This document shows positions 31,726-40,986 of a DNA stretch of 64,000 nucleotides, piece by piece. Below the pieces are notes generated by a model. That model was not told the origin of the DNA and ran no database searches. It saw only the letters and a program-made list of their open reading frames with translations. Both the position numbers and the translations under genes were made by a program. The DNA is from Candidatus Poribacteria bacterium. GTDB taxonomy: Bacteria > Poribacteria > WGA-4E > WGA-3G. Position 1 is the stretch's first letter. The number at the start of each line of letters is the position of its first letter. Where the stretch lies: NCBI GenBank assembly GCA_028820845.1, contig JAPPII010000003.1, positions 21,631 to 85,630 of the forward strand, written 5' to 3'.

Positions 31726-34700
31726 ATGCGGCTCTTCATATCAATTCTTCTTATTTTTTTCACTATCAGCAGTTTTGTGTCAGCAGATACATGGCTATGT
31801 GGGACACCACTGCTGCACCAAGAACACCCCCCACAACATCCGCCCGAAGCAAGTGCCGCTGCCCCTGCCGCTCCGGTTCAGATTGGACAGACAGAACGCT
31901 TTTTTATTCACATCCCAGAAGCAGAAGTAACAGCCACCTGTATCGCTAAGAGCGAACACCTCTACGTCTATATTGATAATTCAGTGCGCGACATGCTCAC
32001 AGATGCTGAAGCAGTCGCAATTACAAGAGAATTTGACACACGTATCTATCCAAGCGTTCGGGAATGGATGGGAAGCGAATGGAAACCTGGAATTGACAGA
32101 GATAACCGAATAACGCTCCTGATGCACGATGTTGGCATGAATAATTCTGGAGAAGACTATGGCGGTTATTTCGCGTCCATCGATCAGATACCTACAGCAC
32201 CGAATAGCAATCGTCGCGAAATGCTCTATATGGATATCTTCCAGTTCAAAGAACGTTCGAGACACACCTTCTACAGCAGTCTCGCACACGAATTCGCACA
32301 TCTCATCAATTGGTTTCAAAACGGTGGAACATCGGATCAACGGTGGTTAGAAGAAGGCACTGCATCCTTCGTAGAGTGGGCAGTTTACGGAACGGTACAC
32401 ACTATCTTTGTTGACGGCTACCTGTCCAACCCGAGCGTTTCGCTCGCTTACGCGAACACAAGGGAGGTTTATTATGGTGCGGCTTTCCTGCTCATGCTCT
32501 ATCTCTACGAACAGTATGGTGGAAAAGGACTCATCCACACCCTCGCAGCATCAGACGCACTCGGTGAACAGGCAATTAACGCTGCCTTAGCAAACAATGG
32601 AAAAAATGTTCGCTTTCCCGAAGTCTTCTTGAATTGGGGTCTCGCGAATTGGACGAACACGCAAGCGCGAAATAGACAACTCGGCTATGCCAATCTTAGC
32701 AATCGAAGAGTGAATGCCGCAGTGCCACGCGTTTCTAATTATCCAAATAGGACGAACAATATTCCAATCGATCAATGGAGCGTCAGTTACACTGTTTTCC
32801 AGAATCTGCCAGAAACCTTGGATCTGTCGGTGACCGGTGCCGACACGGGTAACCTCTATGCGACAACCCTCTATCTAACACCCGATCAACAAACAGAGAT
32901 TACACCCATCCCATTCGATACCGAAAATAAAGGATACCTCCGACAGGAAGGGCTTCAGCGTCGTGGCGAACTCGTGTTGATGGTAACAGCAGATACGCCA
33001 GGGACGTTCCGTTACGTCGCTGCAGCTCCATCCGACCTCAACGATGCTGACAGGACAATGGGTCCACTACGCCAACATATATCAGATGTTATACCCAATT
33101 CCATAACTTTCGCCTTCAAAAACCGTGCACAACCGAGCTTCCGACCCACAAACCTGACCCCGAAAACGTATCTTGAACCTAAGACAGAGATTCATCTCGC
33201 AAGTGACTATACCGATGTCAAAATAGGCGGAATAGATGAAGACTATCTTTATGCAGCAAGTCGCTGGGGACTTGAAATCTTCTCGCTCATTGAGCCGACA
33301 AAACCTACGCACGTCGGTGAAATCGCTACACCTGGGCAGGCGAGAGCCGTCACCGTTGATGGTGAAACGGCTTACATTGCCGATGGTACCGCAGGTGTAC
33401 ACGTTATCGACATCGCTATACCAACCGATCCGAGTATTGTGAAGACAGTCAGCGGTTTCACGGATGCAAGTCAAGTCCGCGTCGCCGATGGAAATCTATA
33501 TGCCCTTGATAAAGACCGCGGACTGCTCGTTTTCAATCTTCGAGATGTTCATAATGCTCGAACGCCACCACCGCGACGTTTCTTTCGCACCGCAGGTACG
33601 CCTCTTAATGTCACAATCCATGACGATACCGTCTATTTTAGCGACAATAGACACGGACTTTTCATTCTCGATCCAAGTCCATTCGGTAACTTCGTTGTGC
33701 GCAGCACTGTCCCAATTTTCGCCGCCGCTTATGAGATTGCTAATACAAGAAATGGAACCTATGCTTACGTGGCTTCTGGGAACCTCATAGGGGTTGATGT
33801 TACGGACATGCAGCGTCCCGAAACAAGTTTTCATTTACAGACACCAGGACTCGCAACGGGTATTCAATTCTGGAACAATACTGTCTATCTCACCGACCAA
33901 CAAACAGGTTTACATATTATCAATGCCCGTAACCCGCAACAACCGCGACGCATCTCCTCACAACCGACTTTTGGCAATGCAAAAAATGTGGCACTTCGGG
34001 ACACACTCGCCTACATCGCCGACGGAAAAGGTGGCATCCAAACTATCGATATAAGCCAACCGAAATCGCCGAAGTGGTTACACCGATATGCCTTTGGCGG
34101 TAGAGCGCATGGACTCGATGTCGTCAAAACCGGTGAAGACACCCGAACGATCTACGTCGCCAACGGTGTAGGTGGCCTGAAGACACTCGAATTCACAACG
34201 CCATATCAAGGGGCAGTGACAGAAAGACTATCATTTTCTACGAACCCTGAGATCTCTGGCGATTCACTTGAAGCGGCACGCTGCACGAAAATCCGCGTCC
34301 GAGATGGGTACGGCTTTGCCGCTGTTGAAACTGGCATGTTTGTTGTCGATCTCACAGCAAATACAATCGTAGCGCATGTGCCGACAGATGTAGCCGTTTC
34401 GGACATCGCCTTGTACGAAGGCTACGTCTATCTTTGCGCCGGATCTCTCATTGTCATTGACAGTCGAGTGCCGCAGCAGAGCAGAATTGTAGCTCGACGC
34501 GACATGCCTGGAAGTGCCTACCGCGTTGCCCTTGATGTAGATTCACCCACACACGCCTACGTTGCTGCCCTTGAAGGCGGATTGCATATCTTCGACACCA
34601 CAAACCCAGGAATGCCTCGTCCTGTCGGAAGTTACCCTACACAAGGCAATGCAACAGGTATCACGCTTACAGGGAAACGTGCTTACTTATTAGATAGCGG

Positions 34701-35328
34701 CATCGGAGTCGCTGCACTTGACATAACCGAACCAAATAAACCGGCGTTAGACGGTATATACAAAGATGATACCGTCCTAATTGATGCCCAAGTCAGCGGC
34801 GACCTCCTCTATCTACTTGATAGTGAAAGCGTTCAAGTTATTGATACACGCACACTGACGACGACTTCAGCCCTTCTTTACAGAAACCGCGAACTCCAAT
34901 TTCCGTCTGAATTGAAGTTAGTAGACGGTGTGCTCTACGTCACTGATCTATACCAACTCCGGACTTTCCGTGTACATCCAGAAGGCTATTCACTTGCTGT
35001 GGAGGAACTTACGCCTTCCGATTGGAAACCCACTCCACTTAAACTGACATCAATCAATCGTTTAAACCAAAACTTTCCGAACCCATTTAACCCGGAAACT
35101 TGGATTCCATATCAACTCGCCTCAGATGCAAAAGTGGTCCTTCATATTTACGACACACAAGGGAGGCGTATCTATTCTCAGACCCTCGGGCATCAAAAAG
35201 CGGGTTCACATACCGCCTATTGGGACGGTAGAAATACTGCCGGTGAATCCGTTGCCAGCGGCGTATATTTCTATTCACTCGAAGCTGGCACTTTTCAGGC
35301 AACCCGAAAAATGCTAATCCAGCGATGA
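31726..35328 (+). CDS. Secreted zincin metallopeptidase-like protein with LVIVD propeller and FlgD-like tail
   Basis: 1200 aa from an ATG that begins a signal peptide (LFISILLIFFTISSFVSA). Residues 60-350 form a gluzincin-like domain with SSLAHEFAHLINWFQ (H188, E189, H192) and a third ligand in RWLEEGTASFVEW (E209/E210), as in M6/M30-type peptidases. Residues 480-1080 contain many LVIVD-type repeats (AYIADGTAGVHVIDIAIPTD, VYFSDNRHGLFILDPS, AYIADGKGGIQTIDISQPKS), a beta-propeller. The C-terminus has LNQNFPNPFNPETWIPYQLA and HTAYWDGRNTAGESVASGVY, the FlgD-Ig/type-IX-like sorting tail typical of Poribacteria and relatives. It is an extracellular protein, probably cell-surface attached. Confidence 0.85.
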   Translation: MRLFISILLIFFTISSFVSADTWLCGTPLLHQEHPPQHPPEASAAAPAAPVQIGQTERFFIHIPEAEVTATCIAKSEHLYVYIDNSVRDMLTDAEAVAITREFDTRIYPSVREWMGSEWKPGIDRDNRITLLMHDVGMNNSGEDYGGYFASIDQIPTAPNSNRREMLYMDIFQFKERSRHTFYSSLAHEFAHLINWFQNGGTSDQRWLEEGTASFVEWAVYGTVHTIFVDGYLSNPSVSLAYANTREVYYGAAFLLMLYLYEQYGGKGLIHTLAASDALGEQAINAALANNGKNVRFPEVFLNWGLANWTNTQARNRQLGYANLSNRRVNAAVPRVSNYPNRTNNIPIDQWSVSYTVFQNLPETLDLSVTGADTGNLYATTLYLTPDQQTEITPIPFDTENKGYLRQEGLQRRGELVLMVTADTPGTFRYVAAAPSDLNDADRTMGPLRQHISDVIPNSITFAFKNRAQPSFRPTNLTPKTYLEPKTEIHLASDYTDVKIGGIDEDYLYAASRWGLEIFSLIEPTKPTHVGEIATPGQARAVTVDGETAYIADGTAGVHVIDIAIPTDPSIVKTVSGFTDASQVRVADGNLYALDKDRGLLVFNLRDVHNARTPPPRRFFRTAGTPLNVTIHDDTVYFSDNRHGLFILDPSPFGNFVVRSTVPIFAAAYEIANTRNGTYAYVASGNLIGVDVTDMQRPETSFHLQTPGLATGIQFWNNTVYLTDQQTGLHIINARNPQQPRRISSQPTFGNAKNVALRDTLAYIADGKGGIQTIDISQPKSPKWLHRYAFGGRAHGLDVVKTGEDTRTIYVANGVGGLKTLEFTTPYQGAVTERLSFSTNPEISGDSLEAARCTKIRVRDGYGFAAVETGMFVVDLTANTIVAHVPTDVAVSDIALYEGYVYLCAGSLIVIDSRVPQQSRIVARRDMPGSAYRVALDVDSPTHAYVAALEGGLHIFDTTNPGMPRPVGSYPTQGNATGITLTGKRAYLLDSGIGVAALDITEPNKPALDGIYKDDTVLIDAQVSGDLLYLLDSESVQVIDTRTLTTTSALLYRNRELQFPSELKLVDGVLYVTDLYQLRTFRVHPEGYSLAVEELTPSDWKPTPLKLTSINRLNQNFPNPFNPETWIPYQLASDAKVVLHIYDTQGRRIYSQTLGHQKAGSHTAYWDGRNTAGESVASGVYFYSLEAGTFQATRKMLIQR

Positions 35329-35363
35329 ATCAGCGATCAATAAGCGTGTATGGCTTATGGCGA

Positions 35364-35385
35364 GGTTGCTACGCAACCCTTTCAG
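35364..35385. repeat. Hairpin repeat GGTTGCTACGCAACC plus CTTTCAG
   Basis: The same 22 bases occur at 47313-47334. A perfect 6-bp stem (GGTTGC/GCAACC) with loop TAC. It follows the large secreted protein gene. Confidence 0.8.
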
Positions 35386-35570
35386 CTGTTAGCATTTTTT
35401 TTAACACTTCAGGGACTCATTGTTGAAAAGCAAAGGTGCCCTGATAAAAAAAGGGGAAAAAAATTCTGTAACGCAAATAAGCAAAAAACGTTGAATTGAT
35501 TAGTCCAACACTATTCAGCAAAATTTATGTTGTTTTTGCTCGCAAAGAGATTCGCAAGGAGAAAACTAAT

Positions 35571-37310
35571 ATGGCTAGAAATAGCGTAACAGGTTGTTTT
35601 CGAGACATTGAGATATCGTTTAGCACCGATATAGACTGCATCCGTATGAGTCTGCGGAACTTGATTATGGACGAAAGCCAAGTACGCGTGATGTATCAGA
35701 AACACCCGACGAGCGGACTCGCCAATTGGAAGCAGCTCGAGTTAACGAACAAACCCGTCTCGCTTCGTCTTCCATCAGAGGTGCTTGAAGCATACCGTTT
35801 GACATTTTTTGTTGACGATGCCGAACCTATTTCCGCTCGTGTTGAAAAGATATTGGCAGAACTCGAAACACCCAGTAGTGAACCCTCGGTCGAAGATTTA
35901 CCAGAAGATATCAAAGAAGATATCAAGACTGCAACTGATATGCAATCTGTAGGTACGTTTAACGAGGTAGACACAGGTGCTGCCGAAGAACCTGAAACCG
36001 TCGCAGCTCAGCAGACAGAAACAATTCTTGACTTACCCGAAATACAGCAGCCTATAGATACACCCAGTAACGAGAACATAGATGTTTCTGACGTACCAGA
36101 AGCCATAGAAGTTGATCAGGCAGAAACAACACTCGATTTACCCGGAATACAGCAGCCACCAGAGTCACCGAAGGACGTGACACCAGAGGTACGAGAAGAG
36201 CCAGAAGTTGTCGCAGTCAAACAGGTAGAAACGATACCCCACCTATCGGAAATACAGCATCCGAAACAGCCTCTTCGCGCACGACCAAAAAGTCTACGAG
36301 CAACTGTTAAGCGGCTGCTGCCTTCAGCACGTGTCGTGCAGCCGTCGACAATTCGGAAAGTCAAGCCTGATGTGCTGAGTGTCGCTTCCGCTTTGGAATT
36401 CAAAATTTCGGTCCCCACCCTTCCGCCAAGTGCGCGCGCAAAACAACGGCGGGCACAAGTAAATGCGACACAGGAAAGCGCAGGCATTTACGCCAAGAGA
36501 ACCCCTAAAGAAAAGGAAAACGGTCTCTTTGGTCAAATCGTGCGTACATTGAAAGGTGGAATACGGGGTAAAGCCTACTACCAAGAAAAAGGCGAAACTA
36601 TCCAGAACGAATTCCAAGATCAACTCTCTAAGTTGGAGAGAGATTACAATGAGGGGTACGGGCTCAATCTGACGTCATGGAAACCAGAAACGCTCTGTGA
36701 AGAGGAAACCGCAATTTTCCTCCTCAACCTCATGGTAAACGAAGTGATTGCATGGCAGAAAGAGACGGGCCGTGCGACCCCTGAAACCGAAGGGATCGTC
36801 GAAACGCTTGCTGAAGTAGATGCACTCCTGCGCCAGACACTCAAGCAGACGCGAGGCCTCAGTACACCGTCCCCAACGTTGTTCCCAAACCTCCTTGCTG
36901 AAAACGAAAGAGACCTTGAGAAAATTCGGAGTGAATGTGATGCCTATCTCCGGCGTTTCACCAGTAAGTTAATTGAACAGGAGAAAAATCACGCGACTAA
37001 AATTGAGATTCTCTCCTTCAGAAAATTCCTTACGGAGTTCATCCGAGATTTCCTATTCGCCGAGATCGCGAAAAACACACTCGGAAATGCACTCCCCAAA
37101 CGTCTCAATTGGTTCCTCGAGCTCGTCGATTCTGAAGTCATGCCAATTGAAATTGGAAAAACGAAAGTGTCACCGAGCCATCACAAAGTGAAAGACGCTC
37201 GCCCCAGTGAATGTGAATCCGGCACAATTGTCGAGGTCGTCACACCGGGCTTACAATCAAGAGACGGTAAACGCGTCAACCAGATGGCTGTCGTCATTGA
37301 AGCGGAGTAA
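35571..37310 (+). CDS. Protein with tandem acidic repeats and a GrpE-like C-terminal domain
   Basis: 579 aa; ATG chosen because AAGGAGAAAACTAAT precedes it. Residues 1-95 form an unassigned domain. Residues 110-250 hold three imperfect repeats of about 45 residues with the phrase ETILDLPEIQQP (ETTLDLPGIQQP, ETIPHLSEIQHP). Residues 350-480 are helical. The C-terminal part has a long helix (LEKIRSECDAYLRRFTSKLI), then SHHKVKDARPSECESGTIVE and VVTPGLQSRDGKRVNQMAVV, like the beta domain of the GrpE nucleotide exchange factor. It may be a specialised co-chaperone; that is inference. It precedes a PLP enzyme gene by 3 bases. Confidence 0.6.
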   Translation: MARNSVTGCFRDIEISFSTDIDCIRMSLRNLIMDESQVRVMYQKHPTSGLANWKQLELTNKPVSLRLPSEVLEAYRLTFFVDDAEPISARVEKILAELETPSSEPSVEDLPEDIKEDIKTATDMQSVGTFNEVDTGAAEEPETVAAQQTETILDLPEIQQPIDTPSNENIDVSDVPEAIEVDQAETTLDLPGIQQPPESPKDVTPEVREEPEVVAVKQVETIPHLSEIQHPKQPLRARPKSLRATVKRLLPSARVVQPSTIRKVKPDVLSVASALEFKISVPTLPPSARAKQRRAQVNATQESAGIYAKRTPKEKENGLFGQIVRTLKGGIRGKAYYQEKGETIQNEFQDQLSKLERDYNEGYGLNLTSWKPETLCEEETAIFLLNLMVNEVIAWQKETGRATPETEGIVETLAEVDALLRQTLKQTRGLSTPSPTLFPNLLAENERDLEKIRSECDAYLRRFTSKLIEQEKNHATKIEILSFRKFLTEFIRDFLFAEIAKNTLGNALPKRLNWFLELVDSEVMPIEIGKTKVSPSHHKVKDARPSECESGTIVEVVTPGLQSRDGKRVNQMAVVIEAE

Positions 37311-37313
37311 ATC

Positions 37314-38330
37314 ATGCCAACCCCAGCGCAGTTGATTGAGCGAGTCGCACAGATACCACAAGTAAAACTTGGTCATTTCCCAACACCCCTTGAAGAATGT
37401 CCGAGACTCTCCGATGCACTCGGAGGTCCGCGTATCTTCATGAAACGCGAAGATTGCTCAGGTTTGGCATTTGGGGGGAACAAGGTGCGGCAGCTCACGT
37501 TTACACTCGGCGACGCTGTCGCGCAAGGCGCCGATACAATCGTACACGGTGCGGCATCGCAATCAAATCACTGCAGACAAGCCGCCGCTGCTTGTGGCAA
37601 ACTTGGACTTAAGTGCTATCTGCGTCTCGCCCGCGACCACAAGAGTATCCCGCAAGGTAATTTATTGTTAGATAAATTAGCCAGCGTTGATATTGAGATC
37701 GTTGATGTCCCCTTCGGACCCGAATTAGATGCGGTGAAGCAGGAATTGGCGAAAAAATTGGAATCTGAAGGGCTGAAACCCTATGTTGTCGCGGGTCCGC
37801 GTTCAACCGCACTTGCCGCCGTTGCTTTCGCATGGTGCATCGCTGAAATTGCACAACAGCAAGAACAGTTAGGTATCGATGCAAATTGGATTTACACCTC
37901 CTCCGTAGGTGGCACACAAGCAGGACTCGTCCTCGGCACCAAAACGCTTGCCCTGAAAATGAAGCCTTTCGGTATCGCACCAATTCGCTGGGAGAATAAA
38001 CACGAGCGTTTACGCACCGCTGCAAACGATGCAGCAGCCATCCTCGGACTTGACAATACACAGGTCGCAGATGCAGACATTCAGAATACGGACGACTATG
38101 TTGGACAGGCTTACGGGTATCTCACACCCGAATGTATTGATGCCCTTAAGCTTGTTGTCAAAACAGAGGGGATTTTTCTCGATCCCGTCTACACTGCTAA
38201 AGCCATGGCGTGCCTCATCGACCACATTCAACAAGGCAAACTTGGACGTGACGATACTGTCATTTTCCTACACACCGGGGGCACTCCCGCACTCTTTGCT
38301 TATCAAGAGGAATTAGTTGCCGACCTCTAA
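37314..38330 (+). CDS. ACC deaminase/D-cysteine desulfhydrase family PLP enzyme
   Basis: 338 aa. Fold-type II PLP enzyme: FPTPLEECPRLSDALGGPRI, FMKREDCSGLAFGGNKVRQL (the Lys of GGNKVRQL holds PLP), AASQSNHCRQAAAACGKLGL, and the phosphate-binding SSVGGTQAGLVLG. This matches the ACC deaminase/D-cysteine desulfhydrase family, usually releasing pyruvate or a keto acid, sulfide and ammonia. The substrate-specific tyrosine positions could not be checked. It follows the GrpE-tailed gene with 3 bases, hence cotranscription. Confidence 0.88.
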   Translation: MPTPAQLIERVAQIPQVKLGHFPTPLEECPRLSDALGGPRIFMKREDCSGLAFGGNKVRQLTFTLGDAVAQGADTIVHGAASQSNHCRQAAAACGKLGLKCYLRLARDHKSIPQGNLLLDKLASVDIEIVDVPFGPELDAVKQELAKKLESEGLKPYVVAGPRSTALAAVAFAWCIAEIAQQQEQLGIDANWIYTSSVGGTQAGLVLGTKTLALKMKPFGIAPIRWENKHERLRTAANDAAAILGLDNTQVADADIQNTDDYVGQAYGYLTPECIDALKLVVKTEGIFLDPVYTAKAMACLIDHIQQGKLGRDDTVIFLHTGGTPALFAYQEELVADL

Positions 38331-38511
38331 CTTCAATTACTCCGGATTAAAACCGCAGCTGGATTCAGTGGTACCATCTTGCTAATCTGATGCAATAGTC
38401 TCCTTCCCCGACTCCCCTCTGAATTGATTTTTCCTTTGACTTTTTTCTTCTCTGTGATTACCTTAACGTGAGCTCTATAATACCTACTCCCAGAGAAGGA
38501 CCTTCAAAGTT

Positions 38512-39450
38512 TTGCCCTATATATACCGCTCTAACGACAACCACTACACGCCCGGTGAAAATCTAAAGAACTTATTTGAAGAGTTGGTAGTCCAACCGTT
38601 TAAACGCAATCTACCCGTATTAGCCGAAGATGTTAAAAATAACAGAATATACTACTGGGAAGATATTGCGCGCATTCTCAGACAAGGACAAAGCAATTTC
38701 GATGAAACGTCCTATGATAAACCATCGAATGAATATTATTTTCCAAAGGACAAGGTGGCTATCTATTGCGTACATCACATGCCAAGACACCTTTTTAGTT
38801 CTTATCACATTTTTACACATCGCCTCACACCGATAAGCGAGAAGGATAAAGTTGTATTCATAGATTTCGGTTGTGGCCCCTTAACTTCAGGGATTGCTTT
38901 TCGAGCCTTTGCAGGACAGAGCGACATTACCTATTTAGGAATTGATAGTTCGCAAACCATGCTTGATAAAGCGGCGGTAATTAACAGATATGGTCCCAAC
39001 AAGTATGAAAACCCGTTCTTTGACAAATTTGAGTTGATTCGCGACTGCGACTCCTTGACCGGTTTAGTGGATAAGTGCATTGAGGGAGGTGATAGGACAG
39101 AGATTATATTTAATTTTTGCTATTTCTTCTCAAGTCCAACATTAGACATTGATAACCTATCGGATGTCCTCATTCAGATTATGAAGCGATATAATCAGCA
39201 TAAAATATGTTTAATATACCAAAACCCTGATCATCGATCGTTAGCTGGGGATCGCCGTTTGAGATTGTATAGCAAGTGGGAAAAGCTTAAAACGAATCTT
39301 TCGGCGTTTAGAAGGCAGGTAGCCCAATCAGATATTGAAACTTTTTCTTATTGTAGGCTCATAAATGGTTTATTGCACGATGATGCCAAGGTTTATTATG
39401 AGATACTTTGCTACGAATCTACCGACTTTTTTTCCGCCCAACTTCGGTAG
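38512..39450 (+). CDS. SAM-dependent methyltransferase-like protein
   Basis: 312 aa from a TTG start preceded by GAGAAGGA; no ATG fits the N-terminus. A class I methyltransferase core is visible: VVFIDFGCGPLTSGIAFRAF (motif I), ITYLGIDSSQTMLDKAAVIN (motif II with Asp), and IIFNFCYFFSSPTLDIDNL. The protein is cytoplasmic with no other domain. Its base composition is more AT-rich than its neighbours, suggesting acquisition. No family or substrate recognised. A solo CTTAAAACTGAATG element end (39508-39528) and a GGCACGGTTTCCTAACCGTG hairpin (39452) follow the gene. Confidence 0.6.
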   Translation: MPYIYRSNDNHYTPGENLKNLFEELVVQPFKRNLPVLAEDVKNNRIYYWEDIARILRQGQSNFDETSYDKPSNEYYFPKDKVAIYCVHHMPRHLFSSYHIFTHRLTPISEKDKVVFIDFGCGPLTSGIAFRAFAGQSDITYLGIDSSQTMLDKAAVINRYGPNKYENPFFDKFELIRDCDSLTGLVDKCIEGGDRTEIIFNFCYFFSSPTLDIDNLSDVLIQIMKRYNQHKICLIYQNPDHRSLAGDRRLRLYSKWEKLKTNLSAFRRQVAQSDIETFSYCRLINGLLHDDAKVYYEILCYESTDFFSAQLR

Positions 39451-39582
39451 GCACGGTTTCCTAACCGTGCTGGAACTAACGAAAAAAGGTTCCAAACTAC
39501 ATAAATTCTTAAAACTGAATGCTCCTGGTGCTCCCAGATAAAGTGCCTTGACAAGAAGAACATTACCTATTATACTATTCGT

Positions 39583-39972
39583 ATGGCACAGAATAAATTG
39601 CTGGCAAGAATGAAAAATAATCCATGTGGTGAGCTGAAGTATCCGTTTCTTATCAGTGTACTACCTTTTGGAGATGACAGCGACACTTTAACAAAGTTCC
39701 CGAACCTGCCCAATTACCCATTTCTTATCAGCATATTGCCTGCGGAAGAGGGAGGCGGTTATCTCATTGAATTTCCGGACTTACCAGGGTGTATGTCCGA
39801 TGGCGAGACAATTGAAGAAACGATAGAGAATGGAAAAGACGCTGTTTTCTGCTGGATAGAAACGGCGAAAGCGTTTGGTGATGAAATTCCGCATCCCAGT
39901 TCTACTGATCGTCTTTATTTTCAGCAAACCTCATCCCTGGTAAGTTCTGCTCATACTCAAAATGAAATATGA
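39583..39972 (+). CDS. HicB-like antitoxin with duplicated N-terminal strand pair, orphan
   Basis: 129 aa. HicB fold: YPFLISILPAEEGGGYLIEF, PDLPGCMSDGETIEETIENG, then AVFCWIETAKAFGDEIPHPS. Before it stands a divergent copy of the first segment: YPFLISVLPFGDDSDTLTKF and PNLPN, so the first 25 codons of the domain are tandemly duplicated. HicB normally neutralises the HicA mRNA nuclease encoded next to it; no HicA gene is present on either side. An IS-end remnant follows the stop within 30 bases, so the toxin may have been lost. Orphan HicB proteins are common. Confidence 0.75.
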   Translation: MAQNKLLARMKNNPCGELKYPFLISVLPFGDDSDTLTKFPNLPNYPFLISILPAEEGGGYLIEFPDLPGCMSDGETIEETIENGKDAVFCWIETAKAFGDEIPHPSSTDRLYFQQTSSLVSSAHTQNEI

Positions 39973-39998
39973 TGCTATCGTTCCTAAGTAGAAGGACA

Positions 39999-40018
39999 AG
40001 ACTTACGCAATTTTGACC
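39999..40018. repeat. Remnant of the nested-IS terminus
   Basis: AAGACTTACGCAATTTTGAC matches 18 of 20 bases of the left end of the IS at 61008. Only this end is present. Confidence 0.55.
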
Positions 40019-40146
40019 GTCCGAATTGTGTGGGTGCCTATGTTTATTTTTCTGTAAGTTGTGTCTGTGTCCGAAACTTTGAGAAAAATCAGAAACTTTT
40101 TGAGAACAGGGCATCAACCTGATTACTCCAATAATCCATACCAAGG

Positions 40147-40794
40147 TTGTACTCCGTGGGACAATTAACTCTCTTTTCCGGCCCAGAACCGCAACCTCCT
40201 GAACCACAACCGGCTCCAAAAAACGAAGACGCGGTTAAGGCAATTCCTGGGCTTCGATATATTGAAGACTACATTACTGACAAACAACATAATTGGTTGT
40301 TGGATCAAATTGACGAGCATCCGTGGCTTGATGACCTAAAGCGGCGTGTTCAGCATTACGGTTTCAAATATGACTACAGAGCGCGGAAAGTCAATCACGA
40401 TATGCACATTGGTGAGTTGCCAAAGTGGTTGAAAAGGCTTAGTGAAAAATTGTATGAAGATGGACATACGCCGGAAATCGCGGATCAGGTGATTATCAAT
40501 GAATACTTGACAGGACAAGGAATTGCAAGCCATATTGATTGTGAACCGTGTTTTAAAGATACGATTGTTTCTCTGAGTTTAGGGTCAGATTGCGTTATGA
40601 ATTTCACAGATAAATCCGACCAAACAAAAAAAAACCCTGTCTGGCTTGCGCAGCGAAGCCTTGTTATATTAAGTGGTAAAGCGAGACATGACTGGTTACA
40701 CGGGATTCCTGCCAGAAAATCGGATGAATGGCAGGGCGAAAGATGGTCGCGAGGACGGCGGGTATCATTGACCTTTAGAAAAGTAATTTTATAG
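40147..40794 (+). CDS. AlkB-type 2-oxoglutarate/Fe(II) dioxygenase
   Basis: About 215 aa; the start is uncertain (TTG at 40147 or GTG at 40156). AlkB core: PGLRYIEDYITDKQHNWLLD, DQVIINEYLTGQGIASHID (H-x-D iron ligands in HID), IVSLSLGSDCVMNF, LSGKARHDWLHGI (third ligand His) and the RGRRVSLTFR arginines that bind 2-oxoglutarate. These enzymes reverse alkylation on DNA, RNA or protein; NEY..G..I..H.D is typical of the nucleic-acid AlkB family. Its TAG stop is formed by the end of a MITE-like element (TTTTATAGT). Confidence 0.9.
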   Translation: MYSVGQLTLFSGPEPQPPEPQPAPKNEDAVKAIPGLRYIEDYITDKQHNWLLDQIDEHPWLDDLKRRVQHYGFKYDYRARKVNHDMHIGELPKWLKRLSEKLYEDGHTPEIADQVIINEYLTGQGIASHIDCEPCFKDTIVSLSLGSDCVMNFTDKSDQTKKNPVWLAQRSLVILSGKARHDWLHGIPARKSDEWQGERWSRGRRVSLTFRKVIL

Positions 40795-40918
40795 TAAAGC
40801 CCGAAAATATGTGAACACCTGTACCACAAACTGTTAGTTTGTGTTTAGGGTTTACACGCAAACTAACAGTTTGCGCTACAATAGAAGTGTCCAATTAATT
40901 ATGGAATTCACTATAAAA
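40787..40918. repeat. MITE-like element with TATAGT ends overlapping the AlkB stop
   Basis: TTTTATAGTAAA at the left and TTCACTATAAAA at the right are inverted repeats; CCGAAAATATG and CAATTAATTATGG are further inside, as in the element at 18140-18264. The interior is a double hairpin also found at 56631-56690. Confidence 0.7.
40824..40884. repeat. Double-hairpin repeat with CACAAACTGTTAGTTTGTG
   Basis: First palindrome CACAAACTGTTAGTTTGTG, second CGCAAACTAACAGTTTGCG, followed by CTACAATAG. A copy with the same order and spacing stands at 56631-56690. Confidence 0.85.
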
Positions 40919-40940
40919 AACGAAGAAACAGAAAAATAAA

Positions 40941-40966
40941 AAAGCGCGGTTAAAAAACCGCGCTTT
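40941..40966 (-). terminator. Rho-independent terminator
   Basis: AAAGCGCGGTT pairs with AACCGCGCTTT (11 bp, loop of 4). On the minus strand a T-rich run (TTTTTATTTTTC) follows, so it ends the transcript of the 40987-41664 gene. Confidence 0.85.
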
Positions 40967-40986
40967 ATGAAATTCAGCAAATATCG

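Noticed and set aside
39583..39972. Complete HicAB toxin-antitoxin system
   Set aside because: No HicA-like double-stranded-RNA-binding frame is adjacent on either strand.
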